From Streptomyces nigra (lineage in GTDB: Bacteria > Actinomycetota > Actinomycetes > Streptomycetales > Streptomycetaceae), in NCBI RefSeq assembly GCF_003074055.1, contig NZ_CP029043.1:6440501-6504500 (forward strand): a DNA stretch of 64,000 nt. The letters run 5' to 3'. The notes under the pieces were generated by a model. It searched no databases and was not told the origin of the DNA. It saw only the letters and a list, made by a program, of their open reading frames with translations. Of this stretch, positions 15,919 through 25,034 are shown piece after piece. The first letter of the stretch is position 1. Each line of letters opens with the position of its first letter. Made by a program: the position numbers and the translations under genes.

Positions 15919-17937
15919 ATGACAGCGACGACCGACGGAAGCACCGGGGCCCTGCCGCCCCGGGCCGCCGCGGCCAGTGACATCCACAGCGAGACCCCCC
16001 TGGCGGCCGGGGTGCACGAGGCCGCCGAACGCGCCGCCCGGCGCGCCACCGACTTCCTGCTGGCCCGCCAGGACCCCGCGGGCTGGTGGAAGGGCGACCT
16101 CGAGACCAACGTGACCATGGACGCCGAGGATCTGCTGCTGCGTCAGTTCCTCGGCATCCGGGACGAGAAGACCACCCAGGCCGCCGCCCTCTTCATCCGC
16201 GGCGAACAGCGCGACGACGGCACCTGGGCCACCTTCTACGGCGGGCCCGGCGAACTGTCCACCACCATCGAGGCGTACGTCGCCCTGCGGCTGGCCGGTG
16301 ACGCGCCCGACGCCCCCCACATGGCGAAGGCCTCCGCCTGGATCCGCGACCAGGGCGGCATCGCCGCGTCCCGCGTCTTCACCCGGATCTGGCTGGCTCT
16401 GTTCGGCTGGTGGAAGTGGGAGGACCTGCCCGAACTCCCGCCGGAACTCATCTACTTCCCCACCTGGGTGCCGCTCAACATCTACGACTTCGGCTGCTGG
16501 GCCCGGCAGACCATCGTCCCGCTGACGATCGTCTCCGCGAAGCGCCCGGTACGGCCCGCGCCCTTCCCGCTCGACGAGCTCCACACCGATCCGGCGAACC
16601 CCAATCCTCCCAAGCCCCTCGCGCCGGTGAGGAGTTGGGACGGCGCCTTCCAGCGGCTGGACAAGGCCCTGCACCAGCTGCGCAAGGTCGCCCCGCGCAG
16701 ACTGCGCAGGGCGGCGATGAACACCGCCGCCCGCTGGATCATCGAACGCCAGGAGAACGACGGCTGCTGGGGCGGCATCCAGCCCCCGGCGGTGTACTCG
16801 ATCATCGCGCTCCATCTGCTCGGCTACGACCTCCAGCACCCGGTGATGCGCGAGGGCCTGGCGTCGCTCGACCGCTTCGCCGTGTGGCGCGAGGACGGCG
16901 CCCGGATGATCGAGGCGTGCCAGTCACCGGTGTGGGACACCTGTCTGGCCACCATCGCACTGGTCGACGCGGGCCTGCCCGTCGACCATCCGCAACTCGT
17001 CAAGGCCGCCGACTGGATGCTGGGCGAGGAGATCGTCCGGCCCGGCGACTGGGCGGTCCGGCGCCCCCAACTCCCGCCCGGTGGCTGGGCGTTCGAGTTC
17101 CACAACGACAACTACCCCGACATCGACGACACCGCCGAGGTGGTCCTCGCGCTGCGCCGGGTCCGCCATCCCGAGCCCGAGCGGATGGAACGCGCGATCG
17201 GCCGCGGGGTGCGCTGGAACCTCGGCATGCAGTCCCGCGACGGGGCCTGGGGCGCCTTCGACGTCGACAACACCAGCCCCTTCCCGAACCGGCTGCCGTT
17301 CTGCGACTTCGGCGAGGTCATCGACCCGCCGTCGGCGGACGTCACCGCGCACGTCGTCGAGATGCTCGCCGTCGAGGGCCTCGCCCACGACCCGCGCACC
17401 CGGCGGGGCATCGCCTGGCTCCTCGCCGAACAGGAGCCGAACGGCGCATGGTTCGGACGCTGGGGCGTCAACTACGTCTACGGCACCGGGTCCGTGATCC
17501 CCGCCCTGACGGCCGCCGGCCTCCCCGGCTCCCACCCGGCGATCCGCCGGGCCGTCGCCTGGCTGGAGTCCGTCCAGAACGAGGACGGCGGCTGGGGCGA
17601 GGACCTGCGCTCCTACAAGTACGTCGAGGAGTGGAGCGGCAAGGGGGCCTCGACGGCCTCGCAGACGGCCTGGGCGCTGATGGCGCTCCTCGCGGCGGGG
17701 GAGAGGGACTCCAAGGCCGTCGAACGCGGCATCGAGTGGCTGGCGACCACCCAGCGGCCGGACGGCTCCTGGGACGAGCCGTACTTCACCGGCACCGGCT
17801 TCCCCTGGGACTTCTCGATCAACTACCACCTGTACCGGCAGGTCTTCCCGCTGACCGCGCTCGGCCGGTACCTGCACGGGGAGCCCTTCGCCGGCAAGGC
17901 GACCGTGATGGCGACCGAGGCCGAGGGGAGCGGATGA
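15919..17937 (+). CDS. shc: squalene-hopene cyclase
   Basis: 672-aa monotopic membrane enzyme that cyclises squalene to hopene/hopanol. The catalytic acid motif is DIDD (D401-D404, in NDNYPDIDDTAE). Several QW repeats are visible, e.g. QRDDGTWATFYG, QENDGCWGG, QSRDGAWGAFD, QEPNGAWFG, QNEDGGWGED and QRPDGSWDE. Length matches bacterial SHCs. ATG at 15919 is preceded by AAGGGGAAG. Stop and the next start overlap (ATGA). Confidence 0.97.
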   Translation: MTATTDGSTGALPPRAAAASDIHSETPLAAGVHEAAERAARRATDFLLARQDPAGWWKGDLETNVTMDAEDLLLRQFLGIRDEKTTQAAALFIRGEQRDDGTWATFYGGPGELSTTIEAYVALRLAGDAPDAPHMAKASAWIRDQGGIAASRVFTRIWLALFGWWKWEDLPELPPELIYFPTWVPLNIYDFGCWARQTIVPLTIVSAKRPVRPAPFPLDELHTDPANPNPPKPLAPVRSWDGAFQRLDKALHQLRKVAPRRLRRAAMNTAARWIIERQENDGCWGGIQPPAVYSIIALHLLGYDLQHPVMREGLASLDRFAVWREDGARMIEACQSPVWDTCLATIALVDAGLPVDHPQLVKAADWMLGEEIVRPGDWAVRRPQLPPGGWAFEFHNDNYPDIDDTAEVVLALRRVRHPEPERMERAIGRGVRWNLGMQSRDGAWGAFDVDNTSPFPNRLPFCDFGEVIDPPSADVTAHVVEMLAVEGLAHDPRTRRGIAWLLAEQEPNGAWFGRWGVNYVYGTGSVIPALTAAGLPGSHPAIRRAVAWLESVQNEDGGWGEDLRSYKYVEEWSGKGASTASQTAWALMALLAAGERDSKAVERGIEWLATTQRPDGSWDEPYFTGTGFPWDFSINYHLYRQVFPLTALGRYLHGEPFAGKATVMATEAEGSG

Positions 17938-18575
17938 ACCCACAGCCCGCCCCGGCCCCGCTGCTGATCGCCTGCGCGCTCGGCATCGAGCAGATCGCCC
18001 TGCGCACCGGCGACCGGGGCGGGGCCGGCGGGCCGGTCACCGTGGTGCGCACCGGCATGGGCCCCCGTTCGGCCGAGCGCGCGGTGACCCGTCTGCTGGC
18101 CGACCCGGCGCTGGCCGGCGCCGCCGTCCTCGCCACCGGCTTCTGCGCGGGCCTCGCCCCCGGGATGCACCCCGGCGACCTCGTGGTCGCCGAGGAGATC
18201 CGGGATCCGGCGGGAACCGTTCCGTGCACCGGAAGCGACTTCCTGGTCAAAGCACTCACGCGGTCCGTCCCGGGCCGCACCGTCCACACCGGACCGCTCA
18301 CCGGCTCGGACCATGTGGTCCGCGGTCAGGAACGGTCCGATCTGCTCACGACCGGCGCGATCGCGGTCGACATGGAGTCCGCGGCCACGCTCCTGAGCGC
18401 CGTCCGCGCGGGCGAGCGCCCGGTTGCGGCCGTCCGGGTGGTCGTGGACGCTCCAGAACATGAACTCGTCCGGATCGGCACATTGCGCGGTGGAATATCG
18501 GCCTTCCGCGTTCTTCGTTCCGTTCTGCCTGCTTTCTACGAATGGCACCGTTCCTTGCTGCTCCCCAGGAGGTGA
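17934..18575 (+). CDS. hpnG: adenosylhopane nucleosidase/phosphorylase HpnG
   Basis: 213-aa protein of the purine nucleoside phosphorylase/MTA-SAH nucleosidase fold, which releases adenine from adenosylhopane to give ribosylhopane. VVRTGMGPRSAERA contributes the phosphate/ribose loop and AIAVDMESAATL is the conserved ribose-binding ME segment. ATG at 17934 overlaps the shc stop. Its 3' end contains the ribosome-binding site of hpnH. Confidence 0.88.
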   Translation: MNPQPAPAPLLIACALGIEQIALRTGDRGGAGGPVTVVRTGMGPRSAERAVTRLLADPALAGAAVLATGFCAGLAPGMHPGDLVVAEEIRDPAGTVPCTGSDFLVKALTRSVPGRTVHTGPLTGSDHVVRGQERSDLLTTGAIAVDMESAATLLSAVRAGERPVAAVRVVVDAPEHELVRIGTLRGGISAFRVLRSVLPAFYEWHRSLLLPRR

Positions 18576-18580
18576 GCCAG

Positions 18581-19603
18581 ATGGCCATGCCGCTGCGCCA
18601 GTCCATCAAGGTCGCTACTTACTTGGCCGAACAGAAGCTCCGCAGGCGTGACAAGTTCCCGCTCATCGTCGAGCTGGAACCCCTGTTCGCCTGCAACCTC
18701 AAATGCGAGGGCTGCGGCAAGATCCAGCACCCGGCGGGGGTCCTGAAGCAGCGCATGCCCGTGGCGCAGGCCGTGGGCGCGGTGCTGGAGTCCGGTGCGC
18801 CGATGGTGTCCATCGCCGGCGGCGAGCCGCTGATGCACCCGCAGATCGACGAGATCGTGCGGCAGCTCGTGGCCAAGCGCAAGTACGTCTTCCTGTGCAC
18901 CAACGCCATGCTGCTGCGCAAGAAGATGGACAAGTTCACGCCCTCGCCGTACTTCGCGTTCGCCGTGCACATCGACGGCCTGCGGGAGCGCCACGACGAG
19001 TCCGTGGCGAAGGAGGGCGTCTTCGACGAGGCCGTCGAGGCCATCAAGGAGGCCAAGCGGCGCGGCTTCCGGGTCACCACCAACTCGACGTTCTTCAACA
19101 CCGACACCCCGCAGACCATCATCGAGGTGCTCAACTTCCTCAACGACGACCTCCAGGTCGACGAGATGATGATCTCGCCCGCCTACGCCTACGAGAAGGC
19201 CCCGGACCAGGAGCACTTCCTCGGCGTCGAGCAGACCCGCGAACTGTTCAAGAAGGCATTCGCCGGCGGCAACCGCCGCAAGTGGCGGCTCAACCACTCG
19301 CCGCTGTTCCTCGACTTCCTCGAGGGCAAGGTCGACTTCCCCTGCACGGCCTGGGCGATCCCCAACTACTCCCTCTTCGGCTGGCAGCGCCCCTGCTATC
19401 TGATGAGCGACGGCTACGTCCCGACGTACCGCGAGCTGATCGAGGACACCGACTGGGACAAGTACGGCCGGGGCAAGGACCCGCGCTGCGCCAACTGCAT
19501 GGCGCACTGCGGCTACGAGCCCACCGCCGTCCTCGCGACCATGGGCTCCCTCAAGGAGTCGCTGCGCGCCATGCGTGAGACCGTCTCCGGAAACCGGGAG
19601 TGA
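18581..19603 (+). CDS. hpnH: adenosyl-hopene transferase HpnH (radical SAM)
   Basis: 340-aa radical-SAM enzyme that joins the adenosyl group of SAM to diploptene, the first step of hopanoid side-chain extension. The 4Fe-4S cysteines are C38-x3-C42-x2-C45 (CNLKCEGC). A C-terminal CANCMAHCGYEP suggests an additional iron-sulphur or zinc site typical of HpnH. AGGAGGTGA ends 5 nt before the ATG at 18581 and contains the hpnG stop, so the two genes are coupled. An upstream in-frame ATG at 18542 is unlikely. Confidence 0.95.
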   Translation: MAMPLRQSIKVATYLAEQKLRRRDKFPLIVELEPLFACNLKCEGCGKIQHPAGVLKQRMPVAQAVGAVLESGAPMVSIAGGEPLMHPQIDEIVRQLVAKRKYVFLCTNAMLLRKKMDKFTPSPYFAFAVHIDGLRERHDESVAKEGVFDEAVEAIKEAKRRGFRVTTNSTFFNTDTPQTIIEVLNFLNDDLQVDEMMISPAYAYEKAPDQEHFLGVEQTRELFKKAFAGGNRRKWRLNHSPLFLDFLEGKVDFPCTAWAIPNYSLFGWQRPCYLMSDGYVPTYRELIEDTDWDKYGRGKDPRCANCMAHCGYEPTAVLATMGSLKESLRAMRETVSGNRE

Positions 19604-19607
19604 CGCC

Positions 19608-20783
19608 ATGACCGCCATCTCCTTGGGCGTCCCCGAGGTGCCGGCCCGGCCGATCGCCGAGCGGCGTGTGTCGCGGCAGATCCACGTCGGTCCGGTGGCG
19701 GTCGGGGGCGGTGCCCCGGTCTCGGTGCAGTCGATGACGACGACCCGGACGTCGGACATCGGTGCCACCCTGCAGCAGATCGCGGAGCTGACGGCGTCGG
19801 GCTGCCAGATCGTGCGGGTGGCGTGTCCGACGCAGGACGACGCGGACGCGCTGTCGACGATCGCGCGGAAGTCGCAGATCCCGGTGATCGCGGACATCCA
19901 CTTCCAGCCGAAGTACGTGTTCGCGGCGATCGAGGCGGGCTGTGCGGCGGTGCGGGTGAACCCGGGCAACATCAAGCAGTTCGACGACAAGGTGAAGGAG
20001 ATCGCGCGGGCCGCGAAGGACCACGGCACCCCGATCCGTATCGGGGTCAACGCGGGGTCGCTGGACCGGCGGCTGCTGCAGAAGTACGGCAAGGCGACGC
20101 CGGAGGCGCTGGTGGAGTCGGCGCTGTGGGAGGCGTCGCTCTTCGAGGAGCACGACTTCCGGGACATCAAGATCTCCGTGAAGCACAACGACCCGGTCGT
20201 GATGATCGAGGCGTACAAGCAGCTCGCGGCCCAGTGCGACTACCCGCTGCATCTCGGTGTGACCGAGGCGGGCCCGGCGTTCCAGGGCACCGTCAAGAGC
20301 GCGGTGGCCTTCGGCGCGCTCCTCTCGCGGGGCATCGGCGACACCATCCGGGTGTCGCTCAGCGCTCCGCCCGTGGAGGAGGTCAAGGTCGGCACGCAGA
20401 TCCTGCAATCGCTCGGACTGCGGGAGCGGCGGCTGGAGATCGTCTCCTGCCCGTCCTGCGGCCGTGCCCAGGTCGACGTCTACAAGCTGGCCGAAGAGGT
20501 CACGGCCGGTCTGGACGGCATGGAGGTGCCCCTGCGGGTGGCCGTCATGGGCTGTGTCGTCAACGGGCCCGGTGAGGCCCGGGAGGCGGATCTGGGGGTC
20601 GCCTCCGGCAACGGCAAGGGTCAGATCTTCGTCAAGGGCGAGGTCGTCAAGACCGTCCCCGAGTCGAAGATCGTCGAGACCCTGATCGAGGAGGCGATGA
20701 AGATCGCCGAGCAGATGGAACAGGACGGCGCCGCATCGGGCGTCCCCACCGGCACGGGGAAACCGGCAGTGACGGTGAGTTGA
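19608..20783 (+). CDS. ispG: 4-hydroxy-3-methylbut-2-enyl diphosphate synthase
   Basis: 391-aa iron-sulphur enzyme of the MEP pathway that converts MEcPP to HMBPP. Cluster cysteines are C281 and C284 (SCPSCGRAQVD) and C316 (GCVVNGPGEA). The TIM-barrel part contains SVQSMTTTRTSD and RVNPGNIK. It lies in the hopanoid operon, probably as a second, dedicated copy in addition to a housekeeping gene elsewhere. Roughly 19680-20280 favours G-ending codons (GCG, CCG, GTG) while the rest of the gene and its neighbours favour C-ending ones. Confidence 0.95.
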   Translation: MTAISLGVPEVPARPIAERRVSRQIHVGPVAVGGGAPVSVQSMTTTRTSDIGATLQQIAELTASGCQIVRVACPTQDDADALSTIARKSQIPVIADIHFQPKYVFAAIEAGCAAVRVNPGNIKQFDDKVKEIARAAKDHGTPIRIGVNAGSLDRRLLQKYGKATPEALVESALWEASLFEEHDFRDIKISVKHNDPVVMIEAYKQLAAQCDYPLHLGVTEAGPAFQGTVKSAVAFGALLSRGIGDTIRVSLSAPPVEEVKVGTQILQSLGLRERRLEIVSCPSCGRAQVDVYKLAEEVTAGLDGMEVPLRVAVMGCVVNGPGEAREADLGVASGNGKGQIFVKGEVVKTVPESKIVETLIEEAMKIAEQMEQDGAASGVPTGTGKPAVTVS

Positions 20784-20814
20784 AGCACGGCACGGACCGA
20801 GAGGGGGCCCGAGC

Positions 20815-22788
20815 ATGACGATTCTGGAGAGCATCCGGGGACCACGTGACCTGAAGGCGCTGTCCGAGGCGGAACTCGGTGAACTGTCCGACGAGATCCG
20901 GGAGTTCCTGGTGCACGCGGTCGCCAGGACCGGCGGTCACCTCGGGCCCAACCTGGGGGTGGTGGAACTGTCCATCGCGCTCCACCGGGTCTTCGAGTCG
21001 CCGGTCGACCGCATCGTCTGGGACACCGGCCACCAGAGCTATGTGCACAAGCTGCTGACGGGACGCCAGGACTTCTCGAAGCTGCGGGGCAAGGGCGGCC
21101 TGTCCGGCTACCCCTCCCGCGAGGAGTCCGAGCACGACATCGTGGAGAACAGCCACGCCTCCACGGCCCTCGGCTGGGCCGACGGGCTCGCCAAGGCCCG
21201 CCAGGTGCAGGGGGAGAAGGGGCACGTCGTCGCGGTCATCGGCGACGGGGCGCTGACCGGCGGCATGGCCTGGGAGGCGCTGAACAACATCGCGGCCGCC
21301 AAGGACCGCCCGCTGATCATCGTCGTCAACGACAACGAGCGCTCGTACGCCCCGACCATCGGCGGCCTCGCCAACCATCTGGCGACCCTGCGCACCACCG
21401 ACGGCTACGAGAAGGTCCTGGCCTGGGGCAAGGACGTCCTGCTGCGCACACCGCTCGTCGGCCACACCCTCTACGAGTCCCTGCACGGCGCCAAGAAGGG
21501 CTTCAAGGACGCCTTCGCGCCCCAGGGCATGTTCGAGGACCTGGGCCTGAAGTACGTCGGCCCCATCGACGGGCACGACGTCGGCGCCGTCGAGTCCGCG
21601 CTGCGCCGCGCCAAGCGCTTCCACGGCCCGGTGCTGATCCACTGCCTCACGGAGAAGGGCCGCGGCTACGAACCCGCCCTCGCCCACGAGGAGGACCACT
21701 TCCACACCGTCGGCGTGATGGACCCGCTGACCTGCGAGCCGCTCGCACCGTCCAACGGGCCGTCCTGGACCTCCGTGTTCGGTGACGAGATCGTCCGGAT
21801 CGGCGAGGAGCGCGAGGACGTCGTCGCGATCACGGCGGCCATGCTGCACCCCGTCGGCCTCGGCAAGTTCGCCGAGCGCTTCCCCGACCGGGTCTGGGAC
21901 GTCGGGATCGCCGAGCAGCACGCGGCCGTCTCGGCGGCCGGCCTCGCGACGGGCGGGCTGCACCCGGTCGTCGCCGTCTACGCCACCTTCCTCAACCGCG
22001 CCTTCGACCAGCTGCTGATGGACGTCGCCCTGCACCGCTGCGGCGTGACGTTCGTCCTGGACCGGGCCGGGGTCACCGGCGTCGACGGCCCCTCCCACAA
22101 CGGCATGTGGGACATGTCCGTCCTCCAGGTCGTCCCCGGGCTGAGGATCGCCGCGCCCCGGGACGCCGACCAGTTGCGGGCGCAGCTGCGGGAGGCCGTG
22201 GCCGTGGACGACGCCCCGACGCTGGTGCGGTTCCCGAAGGAGTCGGTCGGACCCACGATCCCGGCCGTCGACCGGGTGGGCGGGCTCGACGTCCTGCACC
22301 GCGGCGGACCGGAGCCGGACGTCCTCCTCGTCGCCGTCGGCGTGATGGCCCCCGTCTGCCTCCAGGCGGCCGACCTGCTGGCCTCGCGCGGTATCGGCTG
22401 CACCGTCGTCGACCCCCGATGGGTCAAGCCCGTCGACCCGGCGCTCGTGCCGCTGGCCGCACAGCACCGGCTGGTGGCCGTCGTCGAGGACAACAGCCGC
22501 TCCGCCGGGGTCGGAAGCGCCGTGGCGCTCGCGCTCGGCGACGCCGATGTCGACGTGCCCGTACGGCGGTTCGGCATCCCGGAGCAGTTCCTCGCGCACG
22601 CCAAGAGGGGCGAGGTGCTGGCCGACATCGGGCTCACACCCGTCGAGGTCGCCGGCCGGATCAGCGCCAGCCTGGCGCTGAAGGAAGCCGCGGGCGGTTC
22701 GTCCGACCCGTCCGACGGCGACGGGGCGTCCGGCGGCCGGGCGAGCGCCGGCCGTTCCGTCGCGTCAGTCAAGGAGAAGGCCGAATGA
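20815..22788 (+). CDS. dxs: 1-deoxy-D-xylulose-5-phosphate synthase
   Basis: 657-aa thiamine-diphosphate transketolase-like enzyme that condenses pyruvate and glyceraldehyde-3-phosphate, the entry step of the MEP pathway. GDGALTGGMAWEALNN and VVNDNERSYAPTIGG form the ThDP/Mg site, and GVTGVDGPSHNG with DVGIAEQHAA belong to the pyrimidine and transketolase domains. The last 30 residues are a Gly/Ser/Asp-rich tail not needed for the fold. GAGAGGGGG precedes the ATG at 20815. Stop overlaps the aminotransferase ATG. It likely supplies precursor specifically to hopanoid synthesis. Confidence 0.96.
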   Translation: MTILESIRGPRDLKALSEAELGELSDEIREFLVHAVARTGGHLGPNLGVVELSIALHRVFESPVDRIVWDTGHQSYVHKLLTGRQDFSKLRGKGGLSGYPSREESEHDIVENSHASTALGWADGLAKARQVQGEKGHVVAVIGDGALTGGMAWEALNNIAAAKDRPLIIVVNDNERSYAPTIGGLANHLATLRTTDGYEKVLAWGKDVLLRTPLVGHTLYESLHGAKKGFKDAFAPQGMFEDLGLKYVGPIDGHDVGAVESALRRAKRFHGPVLIHCLTEKGRGYEPALAHEEDHFHTVGVMDPLTCEPLAPSNGPSWTSVFGDEIVRIGEEREDVVAITAAMLHPVGLGKFAERFPDRVWDVGIAEQHAAVSAAGLATGGLHPVVAVYATFLNRAFDQLLMDVALHRCGVTFVLDRAGVTGVDGPSHNGMWDMSVLQVVPGLRIAAPRDADQLRAQLREAVAVDDAPTLVRFPKESVGPTIPAVDRVGGLDVLHRGGPEPDVLLVAVGVMAPVCLQAADLLASRGIGCTVVDPRWVKPVDPALVPLAAQHRLVAVVEDNSRSAGVGSAVALALGDADVDVPVRRFGIPEQFLAHAKRGEVLADIGLTPVEVAGRISASLALKEAAGGSSDPSDGDGASGGRASAGRSVASVKEKAE

Positions 22789-24170
22789 CCACCGAGTTCG
22801 ACCTCGGACGGCTGCTCGCCGAGCGCGGAGCCGAGCGCTACGAGCTGCACACGCGGTACCTCAACCACCAGCTCCCGCGCATGCTGCACACCATCGGCTT
22901 CGACAAGGTGTACGAGCGGGCGGAGGGCGCCTACTTCTGGGACGCCGACGGCGAGGACTACCTGGACATGCTCGCCGGGTTCGGGGTGATGGGCCTGGGC
23001 CGCCATCACCCCGTCGTCCGCAAGGCGCTGCACGACGTGCTGGACGCCCAGCTCGCCGACCTCACCCGCTTCGACTGCCAGCCGCTGCCCGGGCTGCTGG
23101 CGGAGAAGCTGCTCGCCCACAGCCCCCACCTGGACCGGGTGTTCTTCGGCAACAGTGGCACGGAGGCCGTGGAGACCGCGCTGAAGTTCGCGCGGTTCGT
23201 CACCGGCCGGCCGAGGGTGCTGTACTGCGACCACGCCTTCCACGGGCTGACCACCGGCTCCCTGTCCGTCAACGGCGAGTCCGGCTTCCGGGACGGCTTC
23301 GCGCCGCTGCTGCCCGACACGGCCGTCCCGCTCGGCGACCTCGACGCCCTGGCACGCGAACTGAGGAAGGGCGACGTCGCCGCGCTGATCGTCGAACCGA
23401 TCCAGGGCAAGGGCGTGCACGAGGCCCCGCCCGGCTATCTGCGCGCCGCCCAGGAGCTGCTGCACCGGCACAAGGCACTGCTCATCGCCGACGAGGTGCA
23501 GACCGGCCTCGGCCGCACCGGCGACTTCTACGCCTACCAGCACGAGGAGGGCGTCGAGCCGGACCTGGTCTGCGTGGCCAAGGCCCTGTCCGGCGGCTAT
23601 GTCCCGGTCGGCGCCACCCTCGGCAAGGACTGGATCTTCAAGAAGGTCTACTCGTCCATGGACCGGGTGCTCGTCCATTCGGCGAGCTTCGGCTCCAACG
23701 CGCAGGCCATGGCGGCCGGGCTCGCCGTGCTGTCCGTCATGGAGGACGAGCAGATCGTCGCGAGTGTACGGGCCACCGGCGAGCTGCTGAAGTCACGGCT
23801 GGCCGCCCTCACCGACAAGTACGAACTGCTCGCCGACGTACGCGGGCGCGGCCTGATGATCGGCATCGAGTTCGGCCGCCCCGACTCGCTGAAGCTGCGC
23901 AGCCGCTGGACGATGCTCCAGGCCGCCCGCAAGGGACTGTTCGCCCAGATGGTGGTCGTGCCGCTGCTGCGGCGGCACAGGATCCTCACCCAGGTCTCCG
24001 GCGACCATCTGGAGGTCATCAAGCTGATCCCGCCGCTGATCATCGGGGAACGGGAGGTGGACCGGTTCGTCGACGCCTTCACGGACGTCATGGACGACGC
24101 GCACAGCGGCGGAGGCCTGATGTGGGACTTCGGCAAGACGCTGATCAAGCAGGCGGTCGCCAACCGATGA
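22785..24170 (+). CDS. class-III aminotransferase, probable hopanoid side-chain (HpnO-like)
   Basis: 461-aa PLP enzyme of the ornithine/acetylornithine aminotransferase class. The PLP-binding lysine is in VCVAKALSGGYVPVG, with the Asp of LLIADEVQTGLGRTGDFYAY upstream and the phosphate-binding FFGNSGTEAVETALKFAR. ATGA overlap with dxs puts it at the end of the hopanoid operon. By context it would form aminobacteriohopanetriol from a ribosylhopane-derived aldehyde, as HpnO does; substrate is inferred only from position. Confidence 0.85.
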   Translation: MTTEFDLGRLLAERGAERYELHTRYLNHQLPRMLHTIGFDKVYERAEGAYFWDADGEDYLDMLAGFGVMGLGRHHPVVRKALHDVLDAQLADLTRFDCQPLPGLLAEKLLAHSPHLDRVFFGNSGTEAVETALKFARFVTGRPRVLYCDHAFHGLTTGSLSVNGESGFRDGFAPLLPDTAVPLGDLDALARELRKGDVAALIVEPIQGKGVHEAPPGYLRAAQELLHRHKALLIADEVQTGLGRTGDFYAYQHEEGVEPDLVCVAKALSGGYVPVGATLGKDWIFKKVYSSMDRVLVHSASFGSNAQAMAAGLAVLSVMEDEQIVASVRATGELLKSRLAALTDKYELLADVRGRGLMIGIEFGRPDSLKLRSRWTMLQAARKGLFAQMVVVPLLRRHRILTQVSGDHLEVIKLIPPLIIGEREVDRFVDAFTDVMDDAHSGGGLMWDFGKTLIKQAVANR

Positions 24171-24191
24171 GGGTCCACTCCGGCGCTTTGC

Positions 24192-24218
24192 CTCTGGGGC
24201 AACAAATTTGCCCCTGAG
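24192..24218. promoter_or_regulatory. inverted repeat, candidate operator of the XRE-cupin regulator
   Basis: Two 11-nt arms (CTCTGGGGCAA and TTGCCCCTGAG, one mismatch) around a 5-nt spacer lie 25 nt before the regulator's ATG. Symmetry and position fit an autoregulatory operator. Confidence 0.5.
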
Positions 24219-24242
24219 GTAAGGCTGCGGCTGAATGGGAGC

Positions 24243-24878
24243 ATGAGCTCCTCCGAGAACCCGCCCCCTCACGGGGCGGCCGGACCGGCCGAGGCCGCCC
24301 TGCCGGCCGTCGCGCCACAGCTGCGGGCCCTGCGCCGCCAAGCGGCCCTCACCCTGGAGAGCGCGGCCCGCGCCGCCGGGCTGTCGCCCGCCCATCTCTC
24401 CCGGCTGGAGACCGGTCAGCGGCAGCCGTCGCTGCCGATGCTGCTGGCGCTCGCCCGTGTCTACGGTACGACGGTCGGCGAGCTGCTCGGCGAGAGGGTC
24501 CCCGACCGCGACGCCGTCGTGCGCGCCGCGGACATGGAACCCACCGCCGCCGGCGGCTGGACCTACTGGCAGGCCGGGGTCTCCGGCCGCGCCATGCAGG
24601 CCCTGCGGGTCCATGTGCCGTACGGGTCGCAGGGCGACATCGTGCGGGTGCATCCCGGCGAGGAGTGGCTCCACGTCCTCAAGGGGCGGCTGCGGCTGCG
24701 CCTCGGCGACACCACCCACCGGCTCGCCCCCGGGGACAGCGCGCACTTCGACTCGCTCACCCCGCACCGCATCGCCGCCGAGGACGACGGCGGGGTCGAG
24801 CTGCTGTTCGTCCACACCCTGTTGCAGAGCCCCACGGCCACCCTGTGCCTGGGCCCGACCCCTGGAGTGACGCCATGA
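24243..24878 (+). CDS. XRE-family transcriptional regulator with C-terminal cupin domain
   Basis: 211-aa regulator. An N-terminal HTH (about residues 25-80; LRRQAALTLESAARAAGLSPAHLSRLETGQRQPS) is followed by a cupin sensor domain containing HPGEEWLHVLKGRLRLRLG and LAPGDSAHFDSLTPHRI. Members of this architecture often control amine or small-molecule metabolism. It overlaps a 40-codon membrane-protein gene by ATGA. An inverted repeat just upstream suggests autoregulation. A relative with the same layout lies at 44755-45333. Confidence 0.9.
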   Translation: MSSSENPPPHGAAGPAEAALPAVAPQLRALRRQAALTLESAARAAGLSPAHLSRLETGQRQPSLPMLLALARVYGTTVGELLGERVPDRDAVVRAADMEPTAAGGWTYWQAGVSGRAMQALRVHVPYGSQGDIVRVHPGEEWLHVLKGRLRLRLGDTTHRLAPGDSAHFDSLTPHRIAAEDDGGVELLFVHTLLQSPTATLCLGPTPGVTP

Positions 24879-24997
24879 GCGACATGGAGGAGAAGTTCCC
24901 GCGCGCCCTGTGGGTGCGGCTCATCATCTACATCGCGGTGGGGCACGTCTTCGCCGCCTTCGTCTACTTCCTCTTCGAGGCGGGCGGCGGGCAGTAG
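24875..24997 (+). CDS. 40-aa single-helix membrane protein (DUF6126-like)
   Basis: ATG at 24875 overlaps the regulator's stop as ATGA and opens 40 codons. After a charged start (MSDMEEKFPRALWVR) comes one hydrophobic helix of about 20 residues (LIIYIAVGHVFAAFVYFLFE) and a short Gly-rich tail. The pattern resembles small Streptomyces membrane proteins that I recall as DUF6126. Coupling to an XRE-cupin regulator suggests that the pair works together, for example by membrane tethering; this is conjecture. Confidence 0.75.
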   Translation: MSDMEEKFPRALWVRLIIYIAVGHVFAAFVYFLFEAGGGQ

Positions 24998-25034
24998 ACG
25001 TACCCCGTGCCCCTCGGGCCGTACCCCGCGTCCC

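Noticed and set aside
20647..22599. 650-codon frame on the - strand opposite dxs
   Set aside because: Antisense of dxs, low-complexity composition.
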